From JAHEJB01 sp041748175 (GTDB lineage: Bacteria > Bacteroidota > Rhodothermia > Rhodothermales > Rubricoccaceae), in the NCBI GenBank assembly GCA_041748175.1, contig JBGTDU010000115.1:1-64000 (forward strand): a DNA stretch of 64,000 nucleotides, given 5' to 3'. How positions within the stretch are numbered: position 1 is the first letter of the stretch; every line of letters begins with the position of its first letter. The position numbers were made by a program, and so were the translations under genes. The notes beneath the pieces are model-generated. The model was not told the DNA's origin. It saw only the letters and a list, made by a program, of their open reading frames with translations, and made no database searches. Shown piece after piece: positions 1 through 9,237 of this stretch.

Positions 1-2024
1 GTGAACGGGATCTCATTCGGTGGGCGATGGGAGACCCAGTCGCCATAGCCGCGCGGTATGAACAGCGGCTCGGAAGCCTCCACGGTCGGCCTCCGCTCCG
101 CATCCACGACATAGACGCGCTCGCGGCGCTTTGTCTCCGAAGAGACGAGAACGAGGCGCCCCGAGGGATGGAGAGAATCCGCCGGAAGCCAGTCGTGGAC
201 CGTTGCCCCATCGTACAGATAGGTGACGCGGGATTCTGTGGACCCTTCGGCTTCGCTCAGGACAGGCTCCGGGCGGTGGGCGGTCGACAGAGAAGTGTCT
301 GGCAGGTGGGGACGTGGTCTGTAAATGAGTGTCTCGGCTGAGCCGCCAACGCGCTCCGGAATTTCGTCTGGCTTCTCAGTTCCGAGCGTGTCTCGGTCCG
401 CCGTCCCACCATCCATTTCCGAATCCGTTGCCGATGCCACATCTGGCCCCGCTTCCCCCGGCAATCCAACCACAAACAGGTTTGGCGCGTTGTCCCGCAG
501 CGACGTGAACGCCAGAGCCTCGCCGTTCGGGTTCCACACAGGCAGGCGGTTGTCGTTGGCTTCGATAGACAACCCGCCACCAACACGGACGAGCGTCGGA
601 GCGCGGAGGACGACGTCAACGGTCATCAGACTCCGGTTGCCGTCGGCGTCGAACACGGTGATCGCAATCTGGTCGCCACGCGGACTCCAGCGGGCTGACG
701 TGATCTGAACATCGCCCTCGAAATGTGTGAGGGCCGTCTCCTCGCCCGATTCGATGTCGAGGAGAAACACATTCGACGTTCCAAGTTCGGTGCCAACGAA
801 GGCCAATTGCCGTCCATCCGGGCCGAAGCTCGGGCTGAATGCTCTTCTGCTTCGAGTCAGCCGCGTGCGATCGCCGGTCTCCACTTCAACCATGTACAAG
901 TCGTTTACAATGGACCCATGATCGCCGCGAATCCTTCGTGCGTAGGCGATGTAGTTGCCATCCGGGCTCCAACTGATCGGGCCCTGAAGATTTCCCTCGG
1001 CCAATACGCGGACGTTTCGCGTGCTGTCCACCTCAGGGTTGTTCATCACAAATAGCCGCTGAACTGGCCGCGCTACCGACGTGAGTACCGACGCCGCGAT
1101 TTGCGTGGTATCCGGGCTGAACGCGATGCTGTTGATGTACTGCCCGGGCAAAAGCAGTGGCTCCACATCCAGCGAATCCAGACGCTCCATTTGTCCAGCA
1201 ATCGTGTTGTAGTAGACATTGGTATTCATTTGCCACTCTTCCTGAAACTCCTTGTAAGGTTTTCCGACCACTTCCTTGAAGGCCGAGTAGAAGTCATGGA
1301 CATGCGCCAGGCCAAGCAGCGTTGACTTCCGGTGTTCGAGGATCCGCGCGATGGTGGAGTCTCCGTAGGTTTCGGCGAGGTAGCGCACCTGGCTGTTGCC
1401 GAGGGCATAGAGCAGCCGTCCGTTCTGGTTCGAGTTGGCGTCCGACGTGCTCAGCCGGTCCTCGAAAATCGCCGTGCGTAGCCATCGGTCGCCTCGCTGG
1501 GCATCCCACTTCTCCGTTTCGTACTGCGCGAGACCTTCCACCCACCACGCCGGGTAGGCGTTGGCAATGAGGTTTTGCAGGAGCCCAAGATTTCCTCGAA
1601 CCGCGCGAAAGTGAAAGATGTGGGCAAGCTCGTGCGCCAGCACTTTTCGAAGCCACTTGGCCTCACCCGTCCAGATTTCGGCTGTTTCGTTGGCGTTGAC
1701 CCATATGTGCGTAAAGCCGGCCGCACCGACATCGTAGGCCGCACCATTCGCGATCTCGTCTTCCTCGGAGAGATAGACGCGGATCTTGTCGTCGAAGTTG
1801 ACGACGCCGAAGCTTTCCGAGAGTTTTGTGTATGTGGCCTCCGCAATGGCCGCCGCTTGCGCCTCGATTCCCGCGAGGTGCTCCGGGTACATGATCTCGA
1901 AGTGCTCCGTCTCGGCCACCTGCCAGTCGAGCTCGGGATGATTGCGCCCATTGACGCCCGAATAACCCTGCCCGTAGGCGGGGACGGACATGAGAAGGGC
2001 GGCGGCGAAGGAGACGTAGCGCAT
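1..2024 (-). CDS. secreted MA-type metallopeptidase with TolB-like beta-propeller, partial
   Basis: Open frame read on the minus strand from ATG at 2024 through the left window edge without a stop (about 674 codons seen), so the C-terminus is missing. Residues 1-19 look like a signal peptide ending AYGQ. A gluzincin zinc site is visible: HELAH at 131-135 and a third ligand Glu at 163 in WWVEGLAQY, the spacing typical of peptidase MA-like domains. From about residue 250 onward PD40/WD40-like repeats follow (ISWSPDGNYIAYAR, SFGPDGRQLAFVG, ARWSPRGDQIAI), as in TolB. Probably a periplasmic or surface protease-propeller protein; substrate unknown. It is divergent from the LamG gene at 2197. Peptidase plus propeller architecture is seen in the sequence; function is inferred. 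Confidence 0.85.
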   Translation of the reverse strand, partial: MRYVSFAAALLMSVPAYGQGYSGVNGRNHPELDWQVAETEHFEIMYPEHLAGIEAQAAAIAEATYTKLSESFGVVNFDDKIRVYLSEEDEIANGAAYDVGAAGFTHIWVNANETAEIWTGEAKWLRKVLAHELAHIFHFRAVRGNLGLLQNLIANAYPAWWVEGLAQYETEKWDAQRGDRWLRTAIFEDRLSTSDANSNQNGRLLYALGNSQVRYLAETYGDSTIARILEHRKSTLLGLAHVHDFYSAFKEVVGKPYKEFQEEWQMNTNVYYNTIAGQMERLDSLDVEPLLLPGQYINSIAFSPDTTQIAASVLTSVARPVQRLFVMNNPEVDSTRNVRVLAEGNLQGPISWSPDGNYIAYARRIRGDHGSIVNDLYMVEVETGDRTRLTRSRRAFSPSFGPDGRQLAFVGTELGTSNVFLLDIESGEETALTHFEGDVQITSARWSPRGDQIAITVFDADGNRSLMTVDVVLRAPTLVRVGGGLSIEANDNRLPVWNPNGEALAFTSLRDNAPNLFVVGLPGEAGPDVASATDSEMDGGTADRDTLGTEKPDEIPERVGGSAETLIYRPRPHLPDTSLSTAHRPEPVLSEAEGSTESRVTYLYDGATVHDWLPADSLHPSGRLVLVSSETKRRERVYVVDAERRPTVEASEPLFIPRGYGDWVSHRPPNEIPF

Positions 2025-2196
2025 CGAGCGGAACCGGGCGGACAGCAAAGTAGACACGCTCAACCCGGCGGGTAAGGGCATTGCACGCGCTTATTCACCG
2101 CTTTCAGAGCCATTCTGCACCGGATCGACTGAATTGGTTTGATTGTGAACGGCCTGCCGCCTATTTTTTGGCCGCCACGGAATTCAGCGCCTCTCC

Positions 2197-3954
2197 TTGT
2201 CGATTCGGGGCCTGCGTTCACTTTGCGGCCCTGTTCCACCACTCTTCCCCCGTTTGCGCCGTTCCACCACCTTGCGCCTGACGCGGACCCTGCTGTATGC
2301 AGCCCTTCTCGGACTTGCGGTGTTGCCGGATTCGGCGCATGCGCAGTTCGGAACGGTCTATCCGTCCGAGAGGATTCAAGCGGGGCAGCGGATCAATGCG
2401 TTTGTGGCGTGGGACGGTAGTTGGCCACTGGAGGGGCTCTCGGTGGATATGCCTTCTGGATGGCGGCTCGTCGGAGCAAGCGCTGTTCGAAGGGGGAGCG
2501 CCCGCGTGGCGCTCCGCGTGCGAGAGAGCAGCCGCGTCGGAGGTCGGCATCTCGCGTACGCGACGCAGACGATTCGTGGGCCGCATGAGGTGATCTTGGA
2601 AATCGTTGCGGGTGCTTCGGTCGGGCCCGCATCCATAGACATCATGCCCATGCGTCGGCGCGGCGATGACCGGCTGATGCTGACCACATCGCGGAAGGTT
2701 AGCTGGCTGGTTGTGGTAGGGGAGGCGGCAACGGCGCGTGGCGGGAAGGCTTTCCGCCGCGGCAGCGTCGACGAACTTTACAGCCTCGATAGACGGGCGT
2801 TGCCGAATCTGAGCACACGAAGCGCCTACACCGTAGAGGCATGGATCAAAACGACCGGGCTCGAGGAGGTGCTGCTTTCGACCTGGAATGGCCGCGATGA
2901 ACAAGCTTATCCGCTCGAATGGCTGGTCGACGCGGCTGGCCGCCTTGTCATCTACCGGGGCGAGCCGGGCGAACACGCGGGGATGCGGACGACCAGGCCG
3001 GTCGCCGATGGGCGGTGGCACCACATCGCTGTTTCCCAGGAACCGGCTGGCGGTTTAGTCCGCTTGTTTGTGAACGGCACCATCGTGGATTCCATACGCG
3101 CGTCGTCGTCGAGCGCCCCGAGCAACACCTTGCCGCTCTCGGTTGGTGGACGTTCGAGCGCTCCCGGAAGCACCCGCGTGCACGCGTTCTCGGGCTACAT
3201 CGACGAGTTAAGGTTCTGGAACCGTGCCCGTACATTGGATGAAATTAAGTACACGATGCGGCAGCAAATCACGGATACGGTGGAGGGTCTTGTGCGCCTT
3301 GGATTCGATACTGAGCCTCCTCCGAACCTCCTCCGAGCAATCCCTCGCGGAGACCTCCTGGCTCGGTCTGACCTCTCTTTCTCCTTTCCCATCGAAGCGC
3401 TTGCCGCGGACGTGGATGGCTCCACCGTGCGGTTGTCCTGGGAAACGAAGGACCGCGAGAACAACCAGTTTAACGTCGAGCGGTCGAGTGACGGGCGCAG
3501 CTACGAGCCCGTCGGTAGCGTTCTCCTCCGCGACCGAATCGCTGAGTCGGCCGATGGAACCATGCGCTTCTCGTTCACGGACTTGCCGCCTGAGGGGCCG
3601 CTCCACTACTACCGCATTCGACAGCTCTTTGCCAACGCACCCGAACGAATCAGCGCTGCGCTGAAGCTTGGCCTCGGCGACAATGGTGCGCCGTTCGCCG
3701 TTATCGAGGGAAACTCGCCAAACCCGTTCTCAGGCGTCACGACCATCTCCATCGCCCTCCAGGCGGCCACGAATGTGCGCGTTTCGGTTTGGGATGTATC
3801 AGGAAGCCGCGTAGCCGCGTTGGTCGACGCTCCGCTGTCGGCAGGTCGACACAACATCCGCTTCGACGCGAGCGACCTCCCGAGCGGCATCTACTTCGTA
3901 CAGCTCCAAACGCCGGAAGCGCGCCTCACGCACAAACTGACGCTGGCGAGGTGA
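2197..3954 (+). CDS. LamG-domain protein with T9SS C-terminal sorting domain
   Basis: 585 residues from a TTG start; no ATG lies near the signal peptide, and a later TTG or CTG start close to the hydrophobic stretch LLYAALLGLAVLPDSAHA is possible. After signal cleavage comes an uncharacterised beta-rich region, then a LamG/concanavalin-like lectin fold at roughly 205-345 (YTVEAWIKT, DGRWHHIAVSQ, GYIDELRFWNRA), a fibronectin-like stretch, and a C-terminal sorting domain from about 505 (SPNPFSGVTTISI ... DLPSGIYFVQL). Such proteins are exported by Sec, then moved over the outer membrane by T9SS and attached or released. The ligand cannot be told from sequence. Confidence 0.85.
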   Translation: MSIRGLRSLCGPVPPLFPRLRRSTTLRLTRTLLYAALLGLAVLPDSAHAQFGTVYPSERIQAGQRINAFVAWDGSWPLEGLSVDMPSGWRLVGASAVRRGSARVALRVRESSRVGGRHLAYATQTIRGPHEVILEIVAGASVGPASIDIMPMRRRGDDRLMLTTSRKVSWLVVVGEAATARGGKAFRRGSVDELYSLDRRALPNLSTRSAYTVEAWIKTTGLEEVLLSTWNGRDEQAYPLEWLVDAAGRLVIYRGEPGEHAGMRTTRPVADGRWHHIAVSQEPAGGLVRLFVNGTIVDSIRASSSSAPSNTLPLSVGGRSSAPGSTRVHAFSGYIDELRFWNRARTLDEIKYTMRQQITDTVEGLVRLGFDTEPPPNLLRAIPRGDLLARSDLSFSFPIEALAADVDGSTVRLSWETKDRENNQFNVERSSDGRSYEPVGSVLLRDRIAESADGTMRFSFTDLPPEGPLHYYRIRQLFANAPERISAALKLGLGDNGAPFAVIEGNSPNPFSGVTTISIALQAATNVRVSVWDVSGSRVAALVDAPLSAGRHNIRFDASDLPSGIYFVQLQTPEARLTHKLTLAR

Positions 3955-4042
3955 TGGCGTGAGTAGGTGATTAGGCGAATGGGACGGTAGTCGGCGGTGG
4001 GCGGTGGGCAGTGGGCGCCGGACGGCAAGAGCAAGTTTTGTG

Positions 4043-4070
4043 GGAAATCCGAAATCCGAAATCCGAAATT
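4043..4070. repeat. tandem CCGAAAT-type dispersed repeat
   Basis: Three and a half head-to-tail copies of a 7-8 base unit (GAAATCC) in the gap between the LamG gene and the UPF0173 gene. The same unit occurs near 22.3-22.65 kb, 57.43 kb and, inside a gene, at 63.59 kb. Confidence 0.8.
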
Positions 4071-4137
4071 GACGGGCATCCGTCTCCTCTCCCAGCCACG
4101 CAATCACGCGCTTCACGCAATCACGTAATCACGTCTC

Positions 4138-4824
4138 ATGATCATCACCTACTTTGGGCACTCGGCCCTCCAGATAAAAACGGGAGAGACAACCCTGCTC
4201 ATAGATCCATTCATCACCGGCAACAAGCTCTCCGAAGGTATTGTCTCGCCGGAAGTTCTGAATCCGGACGCGATACTGATGACGCATGCGCATGGCGACC
4301 ACTGGGGGGATGCACCATCCATCCTAAAACGAACGGGTGCGCTTCTCGTCGCCGATTTCGAAATCACGACCTACGCCGAGCGCGAACTCGGGCACTCGAA
4401 CGTGCATCCGATGAATATTGGCGGTTCGTGGGACTTCGAATGGGGCGAGGTGATTCGAACATACGCCCGGCACTCGTCGTCATTCCCCGATGGAACGTAC
4501 GGCGGCCTGGCGGGCGGCTTTGTCCTCCATCTCGAAGACAAATGCATCTATATCGCCGGAGACACGTGCGCCTTTGTTGAGATGGAATGGATAGGCGAGG
4601 ACCACGACATCGACGTTGCCTTCTTGCCCATCGGCGACAACCTTACGATGGGGCCGGAGGAGGCCGCGCAATGCGTTGAAATGCTGGAGCCGGCGCTCAC
4701 CGTGCCCGTCCACTACGATACCTTCCCCTACATCGAAATCGACATGAACCGCTTCAACGACGCCATGGACGAGGCTGGCTGCCAGGCGCGAGTGATGGCA
4801 CCTGGGGAGACGCTCGAGGTGTGA
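4138..4824 (+). CDS. UPF0173 family metal-dependent hydrolase
   Basis: 228 residues, the full family length. Metallo-beta-lactamase fold with the zinc motif HAHGDH at 50-55 (H50, H52, D54, H55), the family N-terminus MIITYFGHSALQI, a later metal-binding Asp in YIAGDTCAF, and a terminal His in VPVHYDTFPY. UPF0173 proteins are cytoplasmic hydrolases whose substrate is unknown. The gene is followed 57 bases later by a metallophosphoesterase on the same strand, so the two may share a transcript. Confidence 0.92.
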   Translation: MIITYFGHSALQIKTGETTLLIDPFITGNKLSEGIVSPEVLNPDAILMTHAHGDHWGDAPSILKRTGALLVADFEITTYAERELGHSNVHPMNIGGSWDFEWGEVIRTYARHSSSFPDGTYGGLAGGFVLHLEDKCIYIAGDTCAFVEMEWIGEDHDIDVAFLPIGDNLTMGPEEAAQCVEMLEPALTVPVHYDTFPYIEIDMNRFNDAMDEAGCQARVMAPGETLEV

Positions 4825-4881
4825 TTTATCCTCTTCCTCGTCTCGAATCCTGAGGAATCGCTCCGGCTTGACTCGACGCCA

Positions 4882-5415
4882 ATGCTCCTCGGCATCATTT
4901 CCGACACGCACGGTTTCTTCCACCCTGCTCTACCCGAATCGTTCGCAGGGGTCGATCTCATCCTCCATGCAGGGGATGTTGGCCAGGTCTCGGTCATGGA
5001 GGAATTGGAAGACATCGCCCCTGTCCGCGCGGTCTTTGGAAATGTAGACGGTCCGCCGATCCGCGGCCGGTTTCCGGAGACCGACCGATTCGAACTCGAA
5101 GGCGTGCGGTTTATCATGCACCATATCGGGGGGCATCCCAGCCGCTGGGGCCTTGGTGTGGGTGCGATGCTCCGCGCCGAGTGCCCAGATGTGTTTGTGT
5201 GCGGACACAGCCATATTCTCCGCATTGAGCGTGTGCCCGCGTTGGATCGAATGCTCTTCCTCAATCCAGGCGCAGCAGGCCGACAGGGCCTCCATCAGGT
5301 GAAAACCTGCGTGCGGCTCGTCGTGGAAAAGGGTGCCGCGAAACAGGCCGAGGTCGTGCATTTGGATGGTTGGGTCGGGGAAAGGGAGAGAGGGGGAGAG
5401 GAGGAAAGGGAGTGA
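4882..5415 (+). CDS. YfcE/MJ0936-family metallophosphoesterase
   Basis: 177 residues. Calcineurin-like metal motifs are complete: SDTH (D8, H10), GD at 31-32, GNVD at 53-56, MHH near 80 and GHSH at 108-111, then the family end NPGAAGRQ. Known members hydrolyse phosphodiesters with Mn or Ni; the natural substrate is unclear. The last dozen residues (GERERGGEEERE) are low-complexity and arise from a GA-rich repeat arm that overlaps the gene end, so the ancestral protein probably ended near residue 162. Confidence 0.9.
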   Translation: MLLGIISDTHGFFHPALPESFAGVDLILHAGDVGQVSVMEELEDIAPVRAVFGNVDGPPIRGRFPETDRFELEGVRFIMHHIGGHPSRWGLGVGAMLRAECPDVFVCGHSHILRIERVPALDRMLFLNPGAAGRQGLHQVKTCVRLVVEKGAAKQAEVVHLDGWVGERERGGEEERE

Positions 5416-5560
5416 GAATGGGAGGTCCTTACCCACCTTTCTCCAACATTATTCTTCAGCCCTCGTTCGGACTCCGATATCAACGATCCGCCATCCGATA
5501 TCACAATGTCGGCACCGTAGCTTCCCCCTTTCTCCCATTCTTCCATTCACCCTCTCCTGG
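5385..5560. repeat. GA-rich foldback repeat between two genes
   Basis: A GA-rich arm (about 5385-5425, GGAGAG...GAATGGGAG) and a CT-rich arm (about 5521-5560, CTTTCTCCCATTCTTCC) are roughly inverted copies. They enclose GATATC-rich sequence resembling the other CCGATATC repeats of the window. The left arm codes the tail of the phosphoesterase and the right arm abuts the open frame of the phosphatase. Confidence 0.55.
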
Positions 5561-5661
5561 AAACCGACCGCTCCGATCTAACGTCCGTTCTCGAGGCCAG
5601 CGAACTGCTCAACGCCTCGCTCGACCTCGATTTCATCCTCGGAAACCTGCTGCTCGTTGCC

Positions 5662-7284
5662 ATGAGCCGGTTGCTTGTTGGGCGAGGTGTCGTGTTGCTA
5701 GCGGATCGTGAGGATGCGAGCCTGTTTCGCGTCGCGGCTGCCAAAGGCCCCGCCGGAGTAAAACTCGGCGACTCCTTTACTCTGGCCGTTTCCGCCGATG
5801 TAGCGCAGGGCGGCGCAATCCCTCCTCCTCTTCAAGAGCGCGGAATTGCCCTCCTTCTGCCAATCCGCCATCAGCGCCGGCCGCTTGGGCTCGTTGGGCT
5901 GGGCGCGAAGGCTTCGTCCCAACCGTTCGAGGCTGTCGATGTGGCTTTTGCACGGTCGCTGGTCAACATCTCGGCGACGGCGATCCACAGCGCTCGCGTG
6001 GCCGGGCAGCTTCAGCAGGTCAACCTCGACCTTGCCGCCCGCGTGCAGGAGTTGAATACGCTGTTCGAACTTTCCCAGGCCTTCGGTGCGTCGTTGGACC
6101 GCGACCAGGCGCTCAAACTCCTGGGGTTTGCACTGATGGGGCAACTCCTGGCTGAACGCCATGCCTTCTTTCTGAAGCAGAACGGAGGCGACACGCCGCT
6201 TGAGCTCGCAGCGCAACATGCCTTGCGGAGAAAACCCGATAGCGATTTTCTCAACCACTTGAATTCGTTGGAAACTCCAGTACGAATTGGCGGGGCGACG
6301 GACGGCGTTCCGGAGCCCATTCTGGCGGGACTCCGGGATCTCGAAATGGCGATAGCGATGCCTCTGCGCATGCAGGATGAAATGCGCGGCGTCCTGCTCA
6401 TTGGCCCACGGGCCACCGGGCGGGCGTACACCGAAGCCGATGTGGCCTTCGTGGCGTCGCTGGGAACGCTGGCGCTTACCGCCATCGAGAACGCCGCGCT
6501 AATAGAGGCGCGGATCGAAAAAGAGCGCCTGGAAGAAGAGATGCGCCTTGCGCGCACAATCCAGACGCGGCTCCTTCCCACCACCATGCCCATCGTCCCC
6601 GGCTACGAGATCGCCTCGCTTTCGCTACCGAGCCGACACGTTGCCGGTGATTATTTCGATGTCCTGCCGCTCGCAGGTGGCAAGATCCTTCTCGTCATCG
6701 CCGACGTTTCCGGCAAGGGCGCTCCTGCTGCCTTGCTCATGGCGAACCTCCAGGCCGGGTTGCATCTTCTCCGGCAGGATCTCAATCCCGAAAAACCTGA
6801 ACTCGCCGCCGCGACGCGAAAGCTCAACCGCGTCGTTTGGGAGAACACAGACGTGGCCTCATTCATCACATTCTTCTGGGGAGCGCTCGATCCGGAAACA
6901 GGACTCTTCAAGTATGTAAACGCGGGGCACAATCCGCCACGCCTGGTGCGAGACGAGGGCCAGGAATTGGAATCGCTGGAATCTGGAGGACTTATCCTGG
7001 GTGTGTTGCCCGAGGCACCCTACGAGGAGGGTGAGATTCGAATGACCCCTGGCGATGCGCTGCTCCTCTATACCGACGGCATGACGGAGGCCCGCAATGC
7101 CAGCAACGAAGAGTTCGACGAGGAGCGCCTGGACCGGGCGCTTAGGGACCACGGCTGCAGGATGGCGAACGATTGCCTGAATGCCCTCCTCGACGATGTC
7201 GAGGCCTTCACCGGCGGCGTGCCCTTCACGGACGACGTAACGATGTTGGTCTTGAAGGCGCACTCAATCCCGAAGTCGGTCTGA
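5662..7284 (+). CDS. GAF-domain PP2C/SpoIIE-type serine phosphatase (RsbU-like)
   Basis: 540 residues from the first ATG. Two GAF-like regions (about 1-115 and 130-280), a linker helix, then a SpoIIE/PP2C domain from about 294 (MRLARTIQTRLLP, GDYFDVL near 330, ADVSGKGAPAALLMA near 348, LYTDGMTEARN near 470, DDVTMLVLK at the end). This is the partner-switching phosphatase type that dephosphorylates anti-sigma-factor antagonists. The same frame is open upstream to 5521 and reads a plausible GAF N-terminus (SVLEASELLNASLDLDF), but the only starts there are CTG 5557 and ATT 5545, so the true N-terminus is probably longer than annotated. The repeat at 5385-5560 may have displaced the original start. 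Confidence 0.88.
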   Translation: MSRLLVGRGVVLLADREDASLFRVAAAKGPAGVKLGDSFTLAVSADVAQGGAIPPPLQERGIALLLPIRHQRRPLGLVGLGAKASSQPFEAVDVAFARSLVNISATAIHSARVAGQLQQVNLDLAARVQELNTLFELSQAFGASLDRDQALKLLGFALMGQLLAERHAFFLKQNGGDTPLELAAQHALRRKPDSDFLNHLNSLETPVRIGGATDGVPEPILAGLRDLEMAIAMPLRMQDEMRGVLLIGPRATGRAYTEADVAFVASLGTLALTAIENAALIEARIEKERLEEEMRLARTIQTRLLPTTMPIVPGYEIASLSLPSRHVAGDYFDVLPLAGGKILLVIADVSGKGAPAALLMANLQAGLHLLRQDLNPEKPELAAATRKLNRVVWENTDVASFITFFWGALDPETGLFKYVNAGHNPPRLVRDEGQELESLESGGLILGVLPEAPYEEGEIRMTPGDALLLYTDGMTEARNASNEEFDEERLDRALRDHGCRMANDCLNALLDDVEAFTGGVPFTDDVTMLVLKAHSIPKSV

Positions 7285-7540
7285 CAACGTATCCATCACA
7301 ATGCGTGCCCGGCGGCCCGGGGGCTCGCCCGGACAACCATCGAAACCACGCCGAACTCGGTGGCAGCCAAACTTTCAATCCACGGCTAGGGGTCTGTTTC
7401 CTCCTACCTGCGGCGGCGGTTCTTGATGGATCTCAGCGTTTTGAGAATCCCGCCGGATTACCAAAACAACTGCGATCTCGCGCCTTGATCCCGGCCAAGA
7501 TTCGCTCGCCTCACCACCGGATGAATAAATCCACAGTTTG

Positions 7541-9142
7541 CTAGCGCACGTACGTCAAGCGAAGCGTCGAAGTACTACCCGTTCCGGTTATCCGTGCGAT
7601 GTACACGCCGCCCGGCAAGCCGTCTGGTTGGAACACAACCGAAAACGAACCGGCCGCAACAAGCCCATCGTGTAGCGTCGAAATGTGCCGGCCGAGCAGG
7701 TCGAAAACCGCGACCGAGACATGCTGCGTTTCATCGAGGCGCAGGTCGATCCAGGCCTCGCGGCGAAACGGATTGGGGGAAACAGGTAGAACCGAGAAGG
7801 TCGTAGGTGCAGCGCTCTCGTTCGACACCGGGTGGGCGGTAACGTAGATCTCAAAGAGCCGATCGCTGGCGTTCGTGTTTCCGCCCATCCACCCCGCATT
7901 TGGCATGTCGGATTCGATACCGCCGAGAACGTGCCCCAAAAGCGTCCGGCCACTAAGTTCGCGCAGCTTGATGACGCCGTTGGTGTACTTGGGGAGCGAC
8001 GGGTTGAGCACAAGCACGGCGTTGGTTCCGAGCAAACCGGGAAGCGCAATCGGCAAAACCATCTCTGTTGTCGAGCCGCTATCATCCTGTGTGATCATCG
8101 TGATATCGTCGACAAATGGAATGAGATTGTCTTCCTTGACCGTGGCGTCGCCCTCATCGAAGTAGAACTGATTCATGCCGCCGAAAAAGACTGTGTGCAT
8201 TAGTCCGGCGGCAGGATCGGAATCGTAAAGAGGAAGGATCGGACTGGTATAATGTCCGAATTGTGCCTCGAAATCTGCGTCGGCGTTTACGAACGATCCG
8301 TCGAAATAGACGGGGCTGCGATAGGGCAGAATTGCATCGGTGCGGAAAACACCTCCGAAAAGAGCAAATCCTTCGGAGCCATCATCCAGGATAACGGGGC
8401 CGACATTGGCGTCGCGGCGGTGGAGGTTGGCGGCGTCCACGATTTCGACGAAACTCGAAATTCCCAACGCGGCACCGGTGTCATCAATCTCGAACGACCG
8501 GTCGGCTTCGGTGTACGTCTGCGTAAAGCCGGCCAGATATTCCCCGTCGAAGCGATTGCCGCCAATGAGGTGGTATGTCCCGTCGAATTGGAAAAGATGA
8601 CCCCCCGTCACCTTCAGGCGGTCGTCGCTGGCCATTTGCCGAATGTGCGGAGCCAGGGCCATCGCGTTCTGAACCGCGTCGATCATTCCGGGCACGTCAA
8701 TCGCAGTCAGCACACCAAACGTGAGTTTGCCCGACGAGGCGTGGTCGTAGCCATACCCGCCGATGAGGTAAAGCGTGTCACCGTCCTGCCAGAACTGCCC
8801 GTTTGTTGAGCGGAGTGGGTCCGCCACCACGTCGGAAAGCTCATCCAGAGAAGCCGCCCAGGCTTGATCTGCACCAGCGTCATAGACGATCACGTCATTG
8901 TTTTGCATGTCCTCCGGAAATGCTTCACCGCCGAACAGCCGGTGTAGTCCATCCACCCGCCCAGTGACGAACAGCCAACGTCCGTTGTGTTGCGCTACCG
9001 CCGTTGAATGAACTGCCGGGGCATTGACCGCCGCAACTTCGTTGATCTCCAGCGTGAAGAATGGGGCCTGTGCTTGCGGGGCCGCTGCGAAGGCAAAGGC
9101 TGCCAGAGCCAGCATCGCCGGGAAAGTGACTCGAACGAACAT
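7541..9142 (-). CDS. kelch-like secreted protein with T9SS sorting domain
   Basis: 533 residues from ATG 9142, chosen because it opens a clear signal peptide (MFVRVTFPAMLALAAFAF, cleavage after QAQA). An in-frame ATG at 9226 would add 28 unlikely residues. The body has kelch/beta-propeller-like repeats around HNGRWLFVTGRVDG, DTLYLIGGYGYD and GTYHLIGGNRFDG. The C-terminus is a T9SS sorting domain (SPNPFRREAWIDLRL ... GLPGGVYIARITG). Probably a surface propeller protein; partner unknown. The 256 bases downstream to the phosphatase gene hold nothing I recognise. Confidence 0.82.
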   Translation of the reverse strand: MFVRVTFPAMLALAAFAFAAAPQAQAPFFTLEINEVAAVNAPAVHSTAVAQHNGRWLFVTGRVDGLHRLFGGEAFPEDMQNNDVIVYDAGADQAWAASLDELSDVVADPLRSTNGQFWQDGDTLYLIGGYGYDHASSGKLTFGVLTAIDVPGMIDAVQNAMALAPHIRQMASDDRLKVTGGHLFQFDGTYHLIGGNRFDGEYLAGFTQTYTEADRSFEIDDTGAALGISSFVEIVDAANLHRRDANVGPVILDDGSEGFALFGGVFRTDAILPYRSPVYFDGSFVNADADFEAQFGHYTSPILPLYDSDPAAGLMHTVFFGGMNQFYFDEGDATVKEDNLIPFVDDITMITQDDSGSTTEMVLPIALPGLLGTNAVLVLNPSLPKYTNGVIKLRELSGRTLLGHVLGGIESDMPNAGWMGGNTNASDRLFEIYVTAHPVSNESAAPTTFSVLPVSPNPFRREAWIDLRLDETQHVSVAVFDLLGRHISTLHDGLVAAGSFSVVFQPDGLPGGVYIARITGTGSTSTLRLTYVR

Positions 9143-9237
9143 TTTAGGGAGAGATGGACTCTGGGCAGCTAACGAAATCAACAGTGCAAAAGTAGAAAAA
9201 CTGGGCCATTGCATCATTGAGGCCACGCGAAAACTGC

